This document shows, one piece after another, positions 46,196 through 56,971 of a DNA stretch of 64,000 bases. Made by a program: the position numbers and the translations under genes. The notes under the pieces were generated by a model. The model was given only the letters and a program-made list of their open reading frames with translations, was not told the DNA's origin and made no database searches. The stretch comes from Hordeum vulgare subsp. vulgare. Its lineage: Eukaryota; Streptophyta; Magnoliopsida; Poales; Poaceae. Location of the stretch: NCBI RefSeq assembly GCF_904849725.1, contig NC_058518.1, positions 508,077,225 through 508,141,224 on the forward strand, read 5' to 3'. The stretch's first letter is position 1. Every line of letters starts with the position of its first letter.

Positions 46196-47440
46196 GAAGC
46201 CGAGTTCATCCAATTCCTCCGTGAGAACTCGGACATTTTCGCATGGAAGCCTGCTGACATGCCAGGTGTACCCAGGGAGTTGGCTGAGCACCGACTGCAT
46301 GTGGATCCTGCTGCTCGGCCTGTCCGAGAACGCCTGCGTTGGTCCGCCGCGCACAAGAGGAAAGCAATCGGAGAGGAGGTGGCTAAACTTTTGGCAGCCA
46401 ACTTCATTCGCGAGGTACACCACTCTGAGTGGCTCGCTAATGTTGTCATGGTGCCCAAGAAGGACAAGTCTCTCCGTATGTGCATCGATTTCAAGCATCT
46501 CAATAAGGTATGTCCGAAAGATCACTTCCCGCTCCCCCGCATTGATCAAATTATTGATTCGACTGCGGGTTGCGAGCGCTTATCCTTCCTTGATGCCTAT
46601 TCGGGCTATCATCAGATCAATCTGTATGGTCCAGATGAATTAAAAACAGCCTTCATCACCCCATTCGGGTGTTTCTGTTACATCACTATGCCATTCGGTT
46701 TGAAGAATGCAGGAGCCACTTTTATGCGCATGATCCAAAAATGCCTCCTAGACCAGATCGGTCGAAATGTGGAGGCATATATGGATGATATCATCGTCAA
46801 GTCACGCAAATGTTCCGACCTGCTGACTGACTTGGCAGAAACATTCGCCAACCTACGTAGGTACGATATCAAGCCCAACCCAGCCAAGTGTTCATTCGGT
46901 GTTCCCAGCGAGAAGTTACTCGGTTTCTTCGTATCCGAACGAGGGATCGATGTCAACCCCGAAAAGATCGGGACCATTGTCCGAATGGAGCGGCCGTTAA
47001 GAGTACATGATGTTCAAAGGCTCACAGGTTGCCTAGTGGCTTTGAGCAGGTTTATCGCTCGACTCGGCGAGAAGGCGTTACCTCTGTACCGACTCATGAA
47101 GAAATCAGATACCTTAGAGTGGACAGACGAATCCCAAATTGCATTCGACGATCTCAAAGCCCTGCTTTCCACCTAGCCAGTTCTTACTGCCCCGCTCAGT
47201 AAAGAACCCCTTCTTCTGTACATCGCGGCTACAAATCAAGTCGTCAGCACCGTTCTGACAGTCGAACGCGAAGAAGAAGGCAAGGCGTATAAGGTTCAGC
47301 GGCCAGTATATTATGTTTCCGAAGTCCTGAGTCCTTCCAAGTAGAGGTATCCCCATTATCAGAAGCTTATTTATGGGATCTACATGACTGCAAAGAAGGT
47401 GGCTCATTATTTCCAAGACCACTAGGTATCTGTCATATCT
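46196..47440 (+). pseudogene. Gypsy reverse transcriptase and RNase H, with nonsense codons
   Basis: The RT reads DIFAWKPADMPGVPREL, then VVMVPKKDKSLRMCIDFKHL, LSFLDAYSGYHQI and FGLKNAGATFMRM, and the catalytic YMDDIIVKS near 46777-46803, so the active-site Asp pair is intact. The thumb region with LTGCLVALSRFI follows. TAG at 47174-47176 (LLST-stop-PVL), then RNase H with LLLYIAATNQVVS, PVYYVSEVLS and YPHYQKLIYGIY, containing TAG at 47342-47344 and 47423-47425. Each TAG sits where Gln is expected. Confidence 0.9.
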
Positions 47441-48286
47441 GATGCTCCGTTGTCGGAAATTCTCCACAATCGGGACGCGTCAGGCCGAGTGGCAAAGTGG
47501 GCAATGGAGATGCTATACTGCGACATCAAGTTCGAAGCCAAGAAAGCTATAAAGTCTCAAGCTCTTGCTGACTTCATAGCAGAACGGGTAGAACAACAAC
47601 AACCGACTCACATCTACTCGGCTCATTGGACCATGTTCTTCGATGGGTCCAAGATGTTGAATGGCTCCGGCGCCGGCGTAGTGCTCATATCCCAGAAAGG
47701 TGATAAACTCAAGTATGTGTTGCAGATCCAATTTGATTCCTCCAACAATGAAGCAGAGTACGAAGCTCTCCTTTACGGGTTGCGCATGGCCATCTCACTC
47801 GACGTCCGTCGCGTGATGGTCTATGGCGACTCAGATCTAGTGGTTAATCAAGTAATGAAGGAGTGGGATGTAAGGAACCCCACCATGACTGCATACTGCA
47901 ACGCAATAAGGAAGCTCGAGAAGAAGTTCGAAGGCCTGGAACTTCATCATGTTCCCCGACTGAAAAACCAAGCAGCAGATGAATTGGCAAAGCTTGGATC
48001 CACTCGGAGACCGGTCCCGAGTGATGTCTGCCTCGAGCACCTACACCTCCCCTCGGTAAAAGAAGATCGTTTTACAGAGGAACCAGTACAACCGAAGAGC
48101 TCAACAGATCCGACTGAAATTGAGGTCCCCGCTGTGGTTGATTTGATCATGGAGATTCTAGCTGTCATTCCCGAATGGACTGCGCCGTTCATTGCATACA
48201 TCACGAGGCAAGAGTTACCAGAAGACAAAGTCCAAGCTAGGCATATTGTTCACAGGTCGAAGTCCTTCACCGTCATTGATGACTAG
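47441..48286 (+). pseudogene. Gypsy second RNase H domain (Tat-type) and linker
   Basis: After the RT-linked RNase H, a second RNase H reads MFFDGSKMLNGSGAGVVL near 47635, NNEAEYEALLYGLRMA near 47745-47790, VYGDSDLVVNQ near 47818 and the NQAADELAKLG end near 47967. This keeps the D-E-D-D residues. A second RNase H is diagnostic for the Tat lineage of plant Gypsy elements. The linker runs to TAG at 48284-48286. Confidence 0.85.
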
Positions 48287-49407
48287 CTATACAGGGAAAG
48301 TGTTTCAGGCGTCCTTCAGCGGTGTATCTCTCCTGAGGAGGGGCAGTTAATCTTGGAAGAAATTCACTCGAGAACCTGCGGTCATCATGCCTCCTCAAGA
48401 GCAATCGTCGCCAAAGCATTCAGAGCTGGTTTCTTCTGGTTGCAGGCGAATGAAATGGCAAAAGATATGGTCGACCGTTGCGAAGGTTGTGAGTTCTATT
48501 CAAACAAGTCCCACAAGCCAACGTATGTGCTGAAGACAATTCCTCTTGCTTGGCCATTCGCCGTGTGGGGATTAGATACAGTCGGACTATTCAGAACAGG
48601 CCAAGGAGGATTCACTCATCTGCTGGTAGCAGTCGACAAGTTTACCAAGTGGATTGAAGCCAAGCCATCAAGAAGCTTGACGCCCTTACGGCCATCAAAT
48701 TTATCAGAGACATCATCGCCAGATACGGGGTTCCGCACAACATAATCACCGACAATGGCACAAACTTTGACTCGGACAGGTTCAAAGGTTTTTGCACAGG
48801 CCAAGGTATCCGAGTGGATTTTGCATCCGTGGCGCACCCCCAAACAAACGGGCAAGCAGAGCGGGCGAATGGTCTTATTCTTCAAGGATTGAAGACTCGA
48901 CTCCTGCGAGAAGTTGGACATGATGCCGGCGCATGGGTCACCGAGCTGCCTTCGGTGCTGTGGGGCCTCCGCACAACTCCTAATAGATCGACACGGCGAT
49001 CCCCGTTTTTCCTCGTTTATGGAGCAGAGGCAGTCCTTCTGAGTGACTTGCTTCACAACTCTCCACGAGTCGAACTCTTCTCCGAATCCGAAGCAGAGCA
49101 AGCCAGGCAAGACAGAGTGGATCTTCTAGAAGAAGAGCGCGAGATGGCACTGATCCGTTCAACAATTTATCAACAAGATCTACGGGGATTTCACGCGCGG
49201 CACGTCAGGAGCCGCACATTCCAAGCAGGCGACCTGGTGCTCCGAGTGGATCAGCAGAGACCACACAAGTTGGCTCCTGCCTGGGAAAGACCGTTCATCA
49301 TCTCTAAGGTGCTGAACAACGGAGCATATTGACTCTACAACCTCGACAGGGAAACGGACGAGCCGCGAGCATGGAATGGAGATCTACTGAAGCGCTTCTA
49401 CACATAA
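48287..49407 (+). pseudogene. Gypsy integrase, with frameshift
   Basis: An HHCC zinc-binding region (HSRTCGHHASSRA... CEGCEFY) spans 48360-48505. The core starts at FAVWGLDTVG near 48556. A one-base deletion near 48663-48668 shifts the frame. The core resumes with YGVPHNIITDNGTNFDS near 48725 and HPQTNGQAERAN near 48835, so the D-D-E residues are all readable. A C-terminal GDLVLRV-type region reaches TGA at 49330-49332 (Arg expected), with the natural end near 49407. Confidence 0.88.
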
Positions 49408-49517
49408 CCGCCGACGGAGACAATGTAAAGAACAAGTATCATTGAAGTAATACAAAGCAGATTGATTTCTTGCCGATTCAAAATTCTTCCGCGTTTGCAG
49501 ACTCAGGTCTAAAAAAG

Positions 49518-50750
49518 TAACTCCGAGTGTGCACTAAAAGTCACACTCGGGGACTTAGCTGCGACCAAGAGTCGCCTAAGTACAAACTCGCTCCGAGTGT
49601 GCACTAAAAGTCACACTCGGAGACTTAGCTGCGACCCAGAGTCGCCTAAGTACAAACTCGCTCCAAGTGTGCGCTAAGAGTCACACTCGGAGACTTAGCT
49701 GCGACCCAGAGTCGCCTAAGTAACAAATTGCTCCGAGTGTGCACGAAAAGTCACACTCGGAGACTTAGCTGCGACCCAGAGTCGCCTAAGTAGAAACTCG
49801 CTCTGAGTGCGCACTAAGAGTCACACTCGGAGACTTAGCTGCGACCCACAGTCGCCTAAGTAAAAACTCGCTCCGAGTGTGCACTAAAAGTCACACTCGG
49901 AGACTTAGCTGCGACCCAGAATCGACTAAGTAAACAACTCACTCCGAGTGCGCACAAAAAGTCACACTCGGGGACTTAGCTGCGACTCAGAGTCGCCTAA
50001 ATAAAAAGCTTCCTCCGAGTGCATACTCGAGATACACTCGGAGGCTTAGCAGACCCTCATTGAGGTTCATGTGGATGTGAAGACAACTGACAACTACATG
50101 AGTAACAACTCGCTCCGAGTGCGCACTAACAGTCACACTTGGGGACTTAGCTGGGACCCAGAGTCGCCTAAGTAAAAACTCGCTCCGAGTGTGCACCAAA
50201 AGTCACACTCGGGGACTTAGCCGCGACCCAAAGTCGCCTAAGTAAAAACTCGCTCCGAGTGTGCACTAAAAGTCACACTCGGAGACTTAGCTGCGACCCA
50301 GAATCGCCAAAGTAAACAACTCACTCCGAGTGCGCACGAAATGTCACACTCGGGGACTTAGCTGCGACTCAGAGTCGCCTAAGTAAAAAGCTTTCTCCGA
50401 GTGCATACTCGACATACACTCGGAGGCTTAGCAGACCCTCATTGAGGCTCATGTGGATGTGAGGACAACTGAGAACTACATGAGTAACAACTCGCTCCGA
50501 GTGCGCACTAACAGTCACACTCGGGGACTTAGCTGCGACCCAGAGTCGCCTAAGTAAAAACTCGCTCCGAGTGTGCACCAAAAGTCACACTCGGGGACTT
50601 AGCCGCGACCCAGAGTCGCCTAAGTAAAAACTCGCTCCGAGTATGCACCAAAAGTCACACTCGGAGACTTAGCTGCGAACCAAAGTCGCCTAAGTAAAGA
50701 GCTTCCTCCGAGTGGGCACTCGAGATACACTCGGAGGCTTAGCAGACCCT
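49518..50750. repeat. 70-bp tandem repeat array with hairpin-forming units
   Basis: About seventeen units of about 70 bp run CTCCGAGTGTGCACTAAAAG, a CACACTCGG block, GACTTAGCTGCGACCCAGAG and TCGCCTAAGTA. Each unit contains CCGAGTGTG and its complement CACACTCGG, about 8 bases apart, forming a stem-loop. A variant unit with AAGCTTCCTCCGAGTGCATA and an extra GCAGACCCTCATTGAGG segment recurs at about 50009, 50391 and 50700. The 382-bp spacing of the first two gives a higher-order period. The array lies between the 3' ends of gag-pol and of the antisense ORF. Confidence 0.93.
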
Positions 50751-51051
50751 CATTGAGGCTCATGTGGATGTGAAGACAATTGACACTATATGCTCCGCAT
50801 GTTTGCCATTGGCTTCACCAAGAGATGCCCAAACAAAAACCACGAGCCAAAATCGTGTCAAAAAAAAACTCTACGAAAGAAGAGCAAAAGATCCGATTCG
50901 AATTCAAGTTGGATCTACGATCAGTCGGCTCGGTGTGAATCAAGTTTATCCACACCGAACCACGAATGTAACGGCCAACAGCAGTGGCCAAAGTTTAATA
51001 CAGATTCCACTCGGCATACCGAGGTAAATGTGCGTTCACCATAAAGTTTTT

Positions 51052-54000
51052 TCAAGCGTCGCCGGGACTGGCAGGCTCCACAAAGGTGTCGAGGTCGATG
51101 CCATCTGCAATCCGAGTGGCTGTGTCGAGGAAGGTCTCCATGAAATCTTCAAATCGAAGCTTCTTGGTGTTGGCGACCTGCAACGTCTTCAGCTTTTCTT
51201 CGCGGGCTTCCTTGCAGTGCACTCGGACCAGAGATAGCGCCACGTCCGCACCACACCGAGCGGCAGACTTCCTCCATGCATGCACTCTGCTTGGGACGTC
51301 CTCCAGCCGAGTCATCAACCCATCTATTTCGCTCCGGGAGTCGTCTTCAGGTCACAGCTCCTTGTCGATTCGGCCGACAACTTTTCTGAGGCGACCAATG
51401 AAAGGGCCCACCCTGTTAAGGCGAGAATGCGCTCGGAGCATGTCCCGGTTAGCTTCATCGCCGAGTGGAACATTCGAAACAAGCGACCGTTCAATTTCGG
51501 CTGCTTCAGCCTGAACGTCCCGACAGAAATTTGCAAAGAAAAGACAAGCAGAAAATAAGCACGGAGTGAACTCCAAAGTCAAAAAGCACTCGGCAAGAAC
51601 TTACCACCAAGCAGTGCGACCATCTTCCTCACCCAATCGTTGACGTAGTTCTCCTGCGCTCTGCACCGAGTGTTCATCACCTTCAGCTGGGCCATCCAGT
51701 CAGATCTCTCCTTCTTCATCTTTTCTACCTCGGCCACCAGTGCCTTGTTGGTCTCCAGAGATTCCTCCAAAGAATTCTCTCGGTCAGCGAGAGCCTTCTT
51801 CACGCCAGCCAGGTCATTCACAGCCACCTCCAAGTTCGCAGCAAGCTGAGTCTTCTCAGCCTTCAGAGCATTGTACGCAGATCCCATTTCACAACTCACA
51901 AGTCTTCTGCCAAAGAGACACAAAGGGAGGATCAGCCACATTCAACAAGGAAAATGTCTCGACAGATATGACAAAACAATCAAAGATCAAAATTCTTCAG
52001 ACCCCTGCCGATGCAAGCAATCGACAGCGGTCTCGGGGACTACACCCAGTGGGTTCACTGAGAGTGATCCCACTGGTATGAAGCTCGAACAGGTCGGCCC
52101 TATTGAGCTCCATAGCAAACCAACAACACTATGAGATTACTATCTCTCGACCCAAGTAACACTACTCTCGGGGACTACACCCAATGGGTGCACTCGGCAT
52201 GCCCCCACTGGTACCATTCGGGCAGATCAGTTGTGATCTGTTCAGATTAAGGAAAATACATATAAAGACAACTGTCGGTGCAAGCACTCGGCAGAAGTCT
52301 CGGGGACTACACCCACTGGGTTCACTCGGAGTGAACCCACTGCAAAAGAAGCCTATTGCATCTGAGTACCTCGCTGTAACACCAAGTGGGTTCCAAGAGG
52401 AATGTAAACACTTACTAGCGCACTTACTCAGATGTCGTCCCGAAGCTCCAAGCTCTTCTTGTACAGGGACGCGATGGAGTCATACGCTCCCTTGGCATCG
52501 CCCACCATCAGCTCCACCCGCACCATGGCATCCTTGGCGGCTCCTACCTGATCCTCCGGGAGGCGTCGGGCATCATATTGAACAGCCGACGGACCCGGCG
52601 CGGCAGAAGGCTCCCTGGGCATCCCGAGCTCCGCTCCAGTCGGTTCCGCCGTGAGGGCCACCGTCTCAGTCGGCGGCACGTTCATGGCGGGATCAGCAGC
52701 AGGTTGGATAACCCCAGGGACATGCGCCAAAGCTGGCTCCGACCTCCTTTCGTCGTCATCGTCCATATGGATCACCTCCGAAGGAAGCCCGACTGAACAA
52801 AATAAAATTACAGAAAAAGGTCAAGATCAAAGACAGCACTCGCGAAACAGTAATACAGCTCTCGGAGTCGTGACAACATACCTTGCTGGGACGTGGTGGC
52901 GTTATCCGTGTCCATGGGGTCATCGTTCTGGCGCGGCAGAGAGGTGGCGGAGGTAGCAGCTCTGTTGAGTGAAATCCACTCGACGGATAAACATGAGTTC
53001 CCAAAAAGAGGAGTTCAATCGGATATTGAAGGAAGATGAAAGAGTAAAGATACCTACGCTGAGGCGACCGGAACAGCGATCCTCATCCGGGGCAAGGCTT
53101 TCCAAGGTTTAGGCCCACTAGGTTTGGCCACCTTGGACGGCTGGTTCACGGGCTCGGCAGAAGCACCCCTGGTTCTCTTCACGCTCCCAGCACTCGGAGC
53201 CACGGGAGGAGCTGGCGGAGCACTCGGGGCCGTGGGAGGAGCCGGCGGAGCAGCAGGGTCATGATGGCGCTTGGTTCGGTGCTCTAGTGGTGAGGGTGGC
53301 GAGCTCTTCTCTCCATCCTCCTCCTCCTCCTCCTCTTTCGTCTCCTCCTCCATCTCCCCACTGTCAAAGACGTACTCGGCGCTATCCGCGCTGCCCTCCT
53401 CTTCCTCGGCTGGATTCCCGTTCGAGACCGCAGAATGCCAGTTAGTCCACTCCTACACAAAACACAGTCGGCAACGTCAGTCAGCGGGACAATAAAAGCA
53501 ATAAAGCTGAGAAGATTAAAAGCACTCGACAACATGTACTCACCTCATTCGGAGGAGGATTTTCGGCGCGGAAGGGCTTCACCCGCCGGGCTCCCACGGG
53601 GTTATCACACGCGCCTGTGATGTTGCGGACCCACGCACTCACAGTCTCCCCGCTCACGTCCTCTCGATGAGACCGAGTGGAATCCGAAGGCCCCGCGTAG
53701 TGCCACATGGCGTGGTCTCGGGCCTGCAGCGGCTGGATACGCCGACCCAGAAAAGTCTCCAGCAGGTCCGTGCCGGTGACTCCCTTACGGACGACGGCTA
53801 TCAGCGCGTCGACCAAAGGCTGGATCTGGATCCTTTCTCCCTTAGAGAGCGCAAGCTTCCTGGGAGGGCCCGGACGGTCTAAACTGAAAGGTGGCAACCC
53901 ACTCGAAGCATTCGGACAAGCAATGTCCTAGCAATAGAACCAGGACAATTGCCAGTTCCTAACTGACTCGGATAGCTAGAGGGAGGGATAGCTACTCTTT

Positions 54001-54530
54001 GTTTTCTTCTGGAAGCCTAAACCCCCGCAGAGCTGGAGGATGTGGGTCTTATCGTCCGACTGGCTAAGCTTTTTGACAGTTTGGGATGTAGCGGAGAAGA
54101 CATACTTAAAGAGCCCCCAGTGGGGAGGACATCCTATGAAGCACTCGCAGAGGGTGACGAATGCAGCAAGGTCAGCTATTGCGTTCAGAGGAAAGTGATG
54201 GAGTTGCGCCCCGAAGTAAGTCATGATACCTCGGAAGAAAGGATGGGGAGGCAAGGAGTAGCCTCGAGCCACGTGGCTGAGCAGCAGAACGCGCTCCCCC
54301 TCCTTCGGCGCCGGCTCCGTCTCGCCCTCCGGCAGCCTCCAGGACTTGTTGGCGACCATGCCGTGATCCACCAGCTCCAGCATGTCGTTCTCCGTCACCG
54401 AGGAGGGGAGGAAGTCCCCTTGGATCCAGCCCGCCGGCAGGGCCCGCTGCCGCCGCTGAGTGGAGGCCGTCCCCTTCTTCTTCTTCTTCTTCTTCTGCGC
54501 CTCGAGCTTGCTGGTCTGCCCCTTCGTCAT
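51052..54530 (-). pseudogene. antisense ORF of the Gypsy element, six exons, 'putative gypsy-type transposon' family
   Basis: Reads opposite to gag-pol. Exon 1 54530-53544: MTKGQTSKLE, a poly-Lys run from a TTC/CTT microsatellite, WIQGDFLPSSVTENDM, HPFFRGIMTYFGAQLHH, two TAG stops near 53975 and 53928, then LVDALIAVVRKGVTG and FLGRRIQPLQARDHAMWHYA. Exon 2 53452-53058: acidic, then Pro/Ala-rich. Exon 3 52961-52882. Exon 4 52792-52428, ending with TGA at its donor. Exon 5 51906-51605: coiled-coil-like KAEKTQLAANLEVAVNDLAG. Exon 6 about 51530-51052: RVGPFIGRLRKVVGRIDKEL, a TGA where Trp is expected, and a C-terminal EDFMETFLDTATRIADG. Junctions are GT-AG and exons 1-4 are phase-compatible. Tat elements such as Grande and RIRE2 carry such ORFs; their function is unknown. 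Confidence 0.78.
52025..52345. repeat. three copies of a ~47-bp repeat within an intron of the antisense ORF
   Basis: Copies near 52033, 52162 and 52294 share TCTCGGGGACTACACCCA, then GGGTTCACTC and CCCACTGG. The spacing is about 130 bp. They lie between antisense exons 4 and 5 and share the CTCGGGGACT phrase with the 70-bp array and with the polypurine tract before the 3' LTR. Confidence 0.75.
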
Positions 54531-55050
54531 GGCGAGGACGACGGATCCGTGGAGGAGGAGAGGCAGGATATGGCTTGGGGTGTGCAGAGAGCTGCGGGAG
54601 AAGCAACATTAATGGGGGGAAGGATGAGCAGTGCAACAGGAAATCCCGCCGGGGGAGCTTTAATAGGCTTCCGACTGGGTCACTTGCAGGTGGACCCAGG
54701 ATCTTATCCCCCCAACCGGCCGCTGCAAGATTAGTGGAGAAGATAACGGCACGGTAATCGAGGAGGCAAAAGCTACTCGATGGCGATGTCGTCATCCCTC
54801 CTGAGCACGCGGCAACCGAAATTTGAGGATCCCGGAAAATCCGGCGCTGTCAGTTTGACCAGTCATGTCGAAAGATTCTGCAGAAGCACTCAGTCCCTGA
54901 CAGTTTGTTTCACTGGTATATTCACTCGGATCACTGGCTGAAAGGATAAAATGGATCGAGGCAAACAACGCTAAAGTCACCTCGATACCACTCGGTTCCA
55001 AACTCCAGACGTCACTTCATTGTTCCAACCCCGATCCATTCGGGGACTAA

Positions 55051-55584
55051 TGATGGGGTTATAGTCCCAGGGTAGGGTCATAGGTCTGCCCTATAGGTCC
55101 TATCCAAGGACTACCCTTCACAGAAGACAAGGCCCTTAGACAGCCCCGACTGAACTAAGGACACCCCCATCATCCAGTCGGCGACGATCCACTCGGAGCA
55201 TATCTAACGTACCGACTGGAATCCACTCTGTACATCGTAACCTCCCAGGAGGGCAACGGTCATACGTTTTCATACACCATTATTAGCATTTAATACTTAC
55301 GTTACCTGTAACGTAGGCATTTATTCGCCACTATTCCACCCTTGTCCACCGGGCCATTATGAAGGGCAGCGCACTCTATATAAGCTGCCCTTCCCCACTG
55401 GTGCAAGGGTTGGCACTTGCTGTGATCCTATAATCTACTCGACACAAAGCTCCCAAGAGCACTGAGACGTAGGGCTTTTACCTCCACCGTAGAGGGACCT
55501 GAACTCATACATCCTCGCCGTAGCTAAAGCTCTGCCCATCCTTTCGTACCCCATACTTCTACTGTCAGACTTATACCCACGACA
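55051..55584 (+). repeat. 3' LTR of the Gypsy element
   Basis: 534 bp, same length and ends as 42887-43420. The purine-rich CATTCGGGGACTAA directly before it is the polypurine tract. Confidence 0.95.
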
Positions 55585-56971
55585 CTAGGTTCATGCGTAG
55601 ATGATATCTCGAGTAGAACACAAAGGAGTTTGTGGGCGTTGATGTTGAATTTGCTGCCCTCCTTAGTCTTTTCTTGGTTCAGCGGTATTGTTGAATCGAA
55701 GCGGCCCGGACCGACATTACTCGTACGCTTACGAGAGACTGGTTTCATTGCTGCCACGCACATAGTTGCGTGAAAGATGACTGGCGGGTGCCTGTTTCTT
55801 CAGCTTTAGTTGGATCGGATTTGACCAAGGTGGTCCTTGGAGAAGGTTAAATAGCAATTTATGCATCATCGTTGTGGTTTTTGCGTAAGTAAGATGCGAT
55901 CATACTAGATAACCATAACAGCCACGTAAAACATGCAACAACAAACTAGAGGACGTCTAACTTGTTTTTGCAGGGTATGCTTGTGATGTGATATGGCCAA
56001 CAACATGATGCGATATATTGGATGTAGAGATGATCATGTTGTAATAGTTAAATATCGACTTGCACGTCGATGCTACGGCAACCGGCAGGAGCCATAGGGT
56101 TGTCTTTAAACTAACGTTTGTGCTTGCAGATGCGTTACTATTTTGCTAGGAGTAGCTTTAGTAGTAATAGCATAGATAGCACGACAACCACGATGGCGGC
56201 ACAATGATGGAGATCATGGTGCTGCGCCGGTGACGATGGAGATCATGCTGGTGCTTTGATGGTGGAGATCAAGAAGCACAAGTTCATGGCCATATCATGT
56301 CACTTATGATTTGCATGTGATGTTAATCCTTTTTATGCACCTTACTATGCTTAGAATGGCGGTAGCATTATAAGGTGGTCTCTCACAAATTATCAAGATA
56401 AATTGTGTTCTCCTCGACTGTGCACCGTTCCTACGGTTCTTTGTTACGAGACACCACGTGATGATCTGGTGTGATAGAATCAACGTTCACATACAACGGG
56501 TGCAAAACAGTTGCACACGCGGAACACTCGGGTTTAACTTGACGAGCCTAGCATGTACAGACATGGCCTCGGAACACAGGAGCCGAAAGGTCGAGCATGA
56601 ATCATATGGTTGATATGATCAACATCGAGATGTTCACCATTGAAGCTAAACTCAACTCACGTGATGATCGGACTTGAGTTAGTGAATTTGGATCATGCGA
56701 CACTCGAATAACTAGAGAGATGTTTATTTGAGTGGGAGTTTACTAGTAATATGATTAACTAAACTCAATTATCATGAACATAGTCAAAAGGTCTTTGCAA
56801 ATTTTGTTGTAGCTTGCGTTGTAGCTCTATTGTTGTTGATATGTTCCTAGAGAAAATTTAGTTGAAAGATGATAGTAGCAATTACGCAGACTGGGTCCGT
56901 AAACTGAGGATTGTCCTCATTGGTGCACAGAAGGCTTGTGTCCTTAATGCACCGCTTGATGACCCACAAGT
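55585..56971 (+). pseudogene. Angela/WIS-type internal leader and start of gag
   Basis: Begins CTAGGTTCATGCGTAGATGA, the sequence that follows the primer-binding site in the inverted copy at 20940. It continues through the untranslated leader, and the gag start NYADWVRKLRIVL can be read near 56880-56915. The gag is cut at 56971 by another LTR after about 35 codons. The same region of the other element lies at 19640-20955 in inverse orientation. Confidence 0.8.

Larger units (their letters stand above)
42887..55584 (+). mobile_element. Tat-lineage Gypsy LTR retrotransposon with antisense ORF, complete structure
   Basis: The element is 12,698 bp with two 534-bp LTRs, a CTAGG target duplication (42882-42886 and 55585-55589), a PBS, gag-pol in the order Gag, protease, RT, RNase H, second RNase H, integrase (Gypsy order), a 70-bp repeat array, an antisense multi-exon ORF, and a polypurine tract before the 3' LTR. 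The extra RNase H domain and the antisense ORF related to plant 'putative gypsy-type transposon' proteins place it in the Tat group. Hand comparison of the LTRs finds about 17 substitutions (about 3%), mostly transitions. All genes carry stops. I did not assign a named family. Confidence 0.92.
36162..56971 (+). mobile_element. Angela/WIS-type Copia retrotransposon hosting other elements
   Basis: The pieces are: 5' LTR 36162-37939 plus 42863-42868; primer-binding site and start of the internal region 42869-42886; and internal region 55585-56971, ending in gag where another LTR has inserted. Removing the two inserts with one copy of GTTCC and CTAGG restores a continuous LTR-PBS-leader that matches, in inverse orientation, the element at 12286-22773. 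The remainder lies beyond the window. The inserted target is the CACTA TNP2 gene; the left flank is CATGC. Confidence 0.88.

Noticed and set aside
49518..50750. Regular direct repeats that superficially recall a CRISPR array
   Set aside because: Units are contiguous with no unique spacers, and the setting is a plant retrotransposon.
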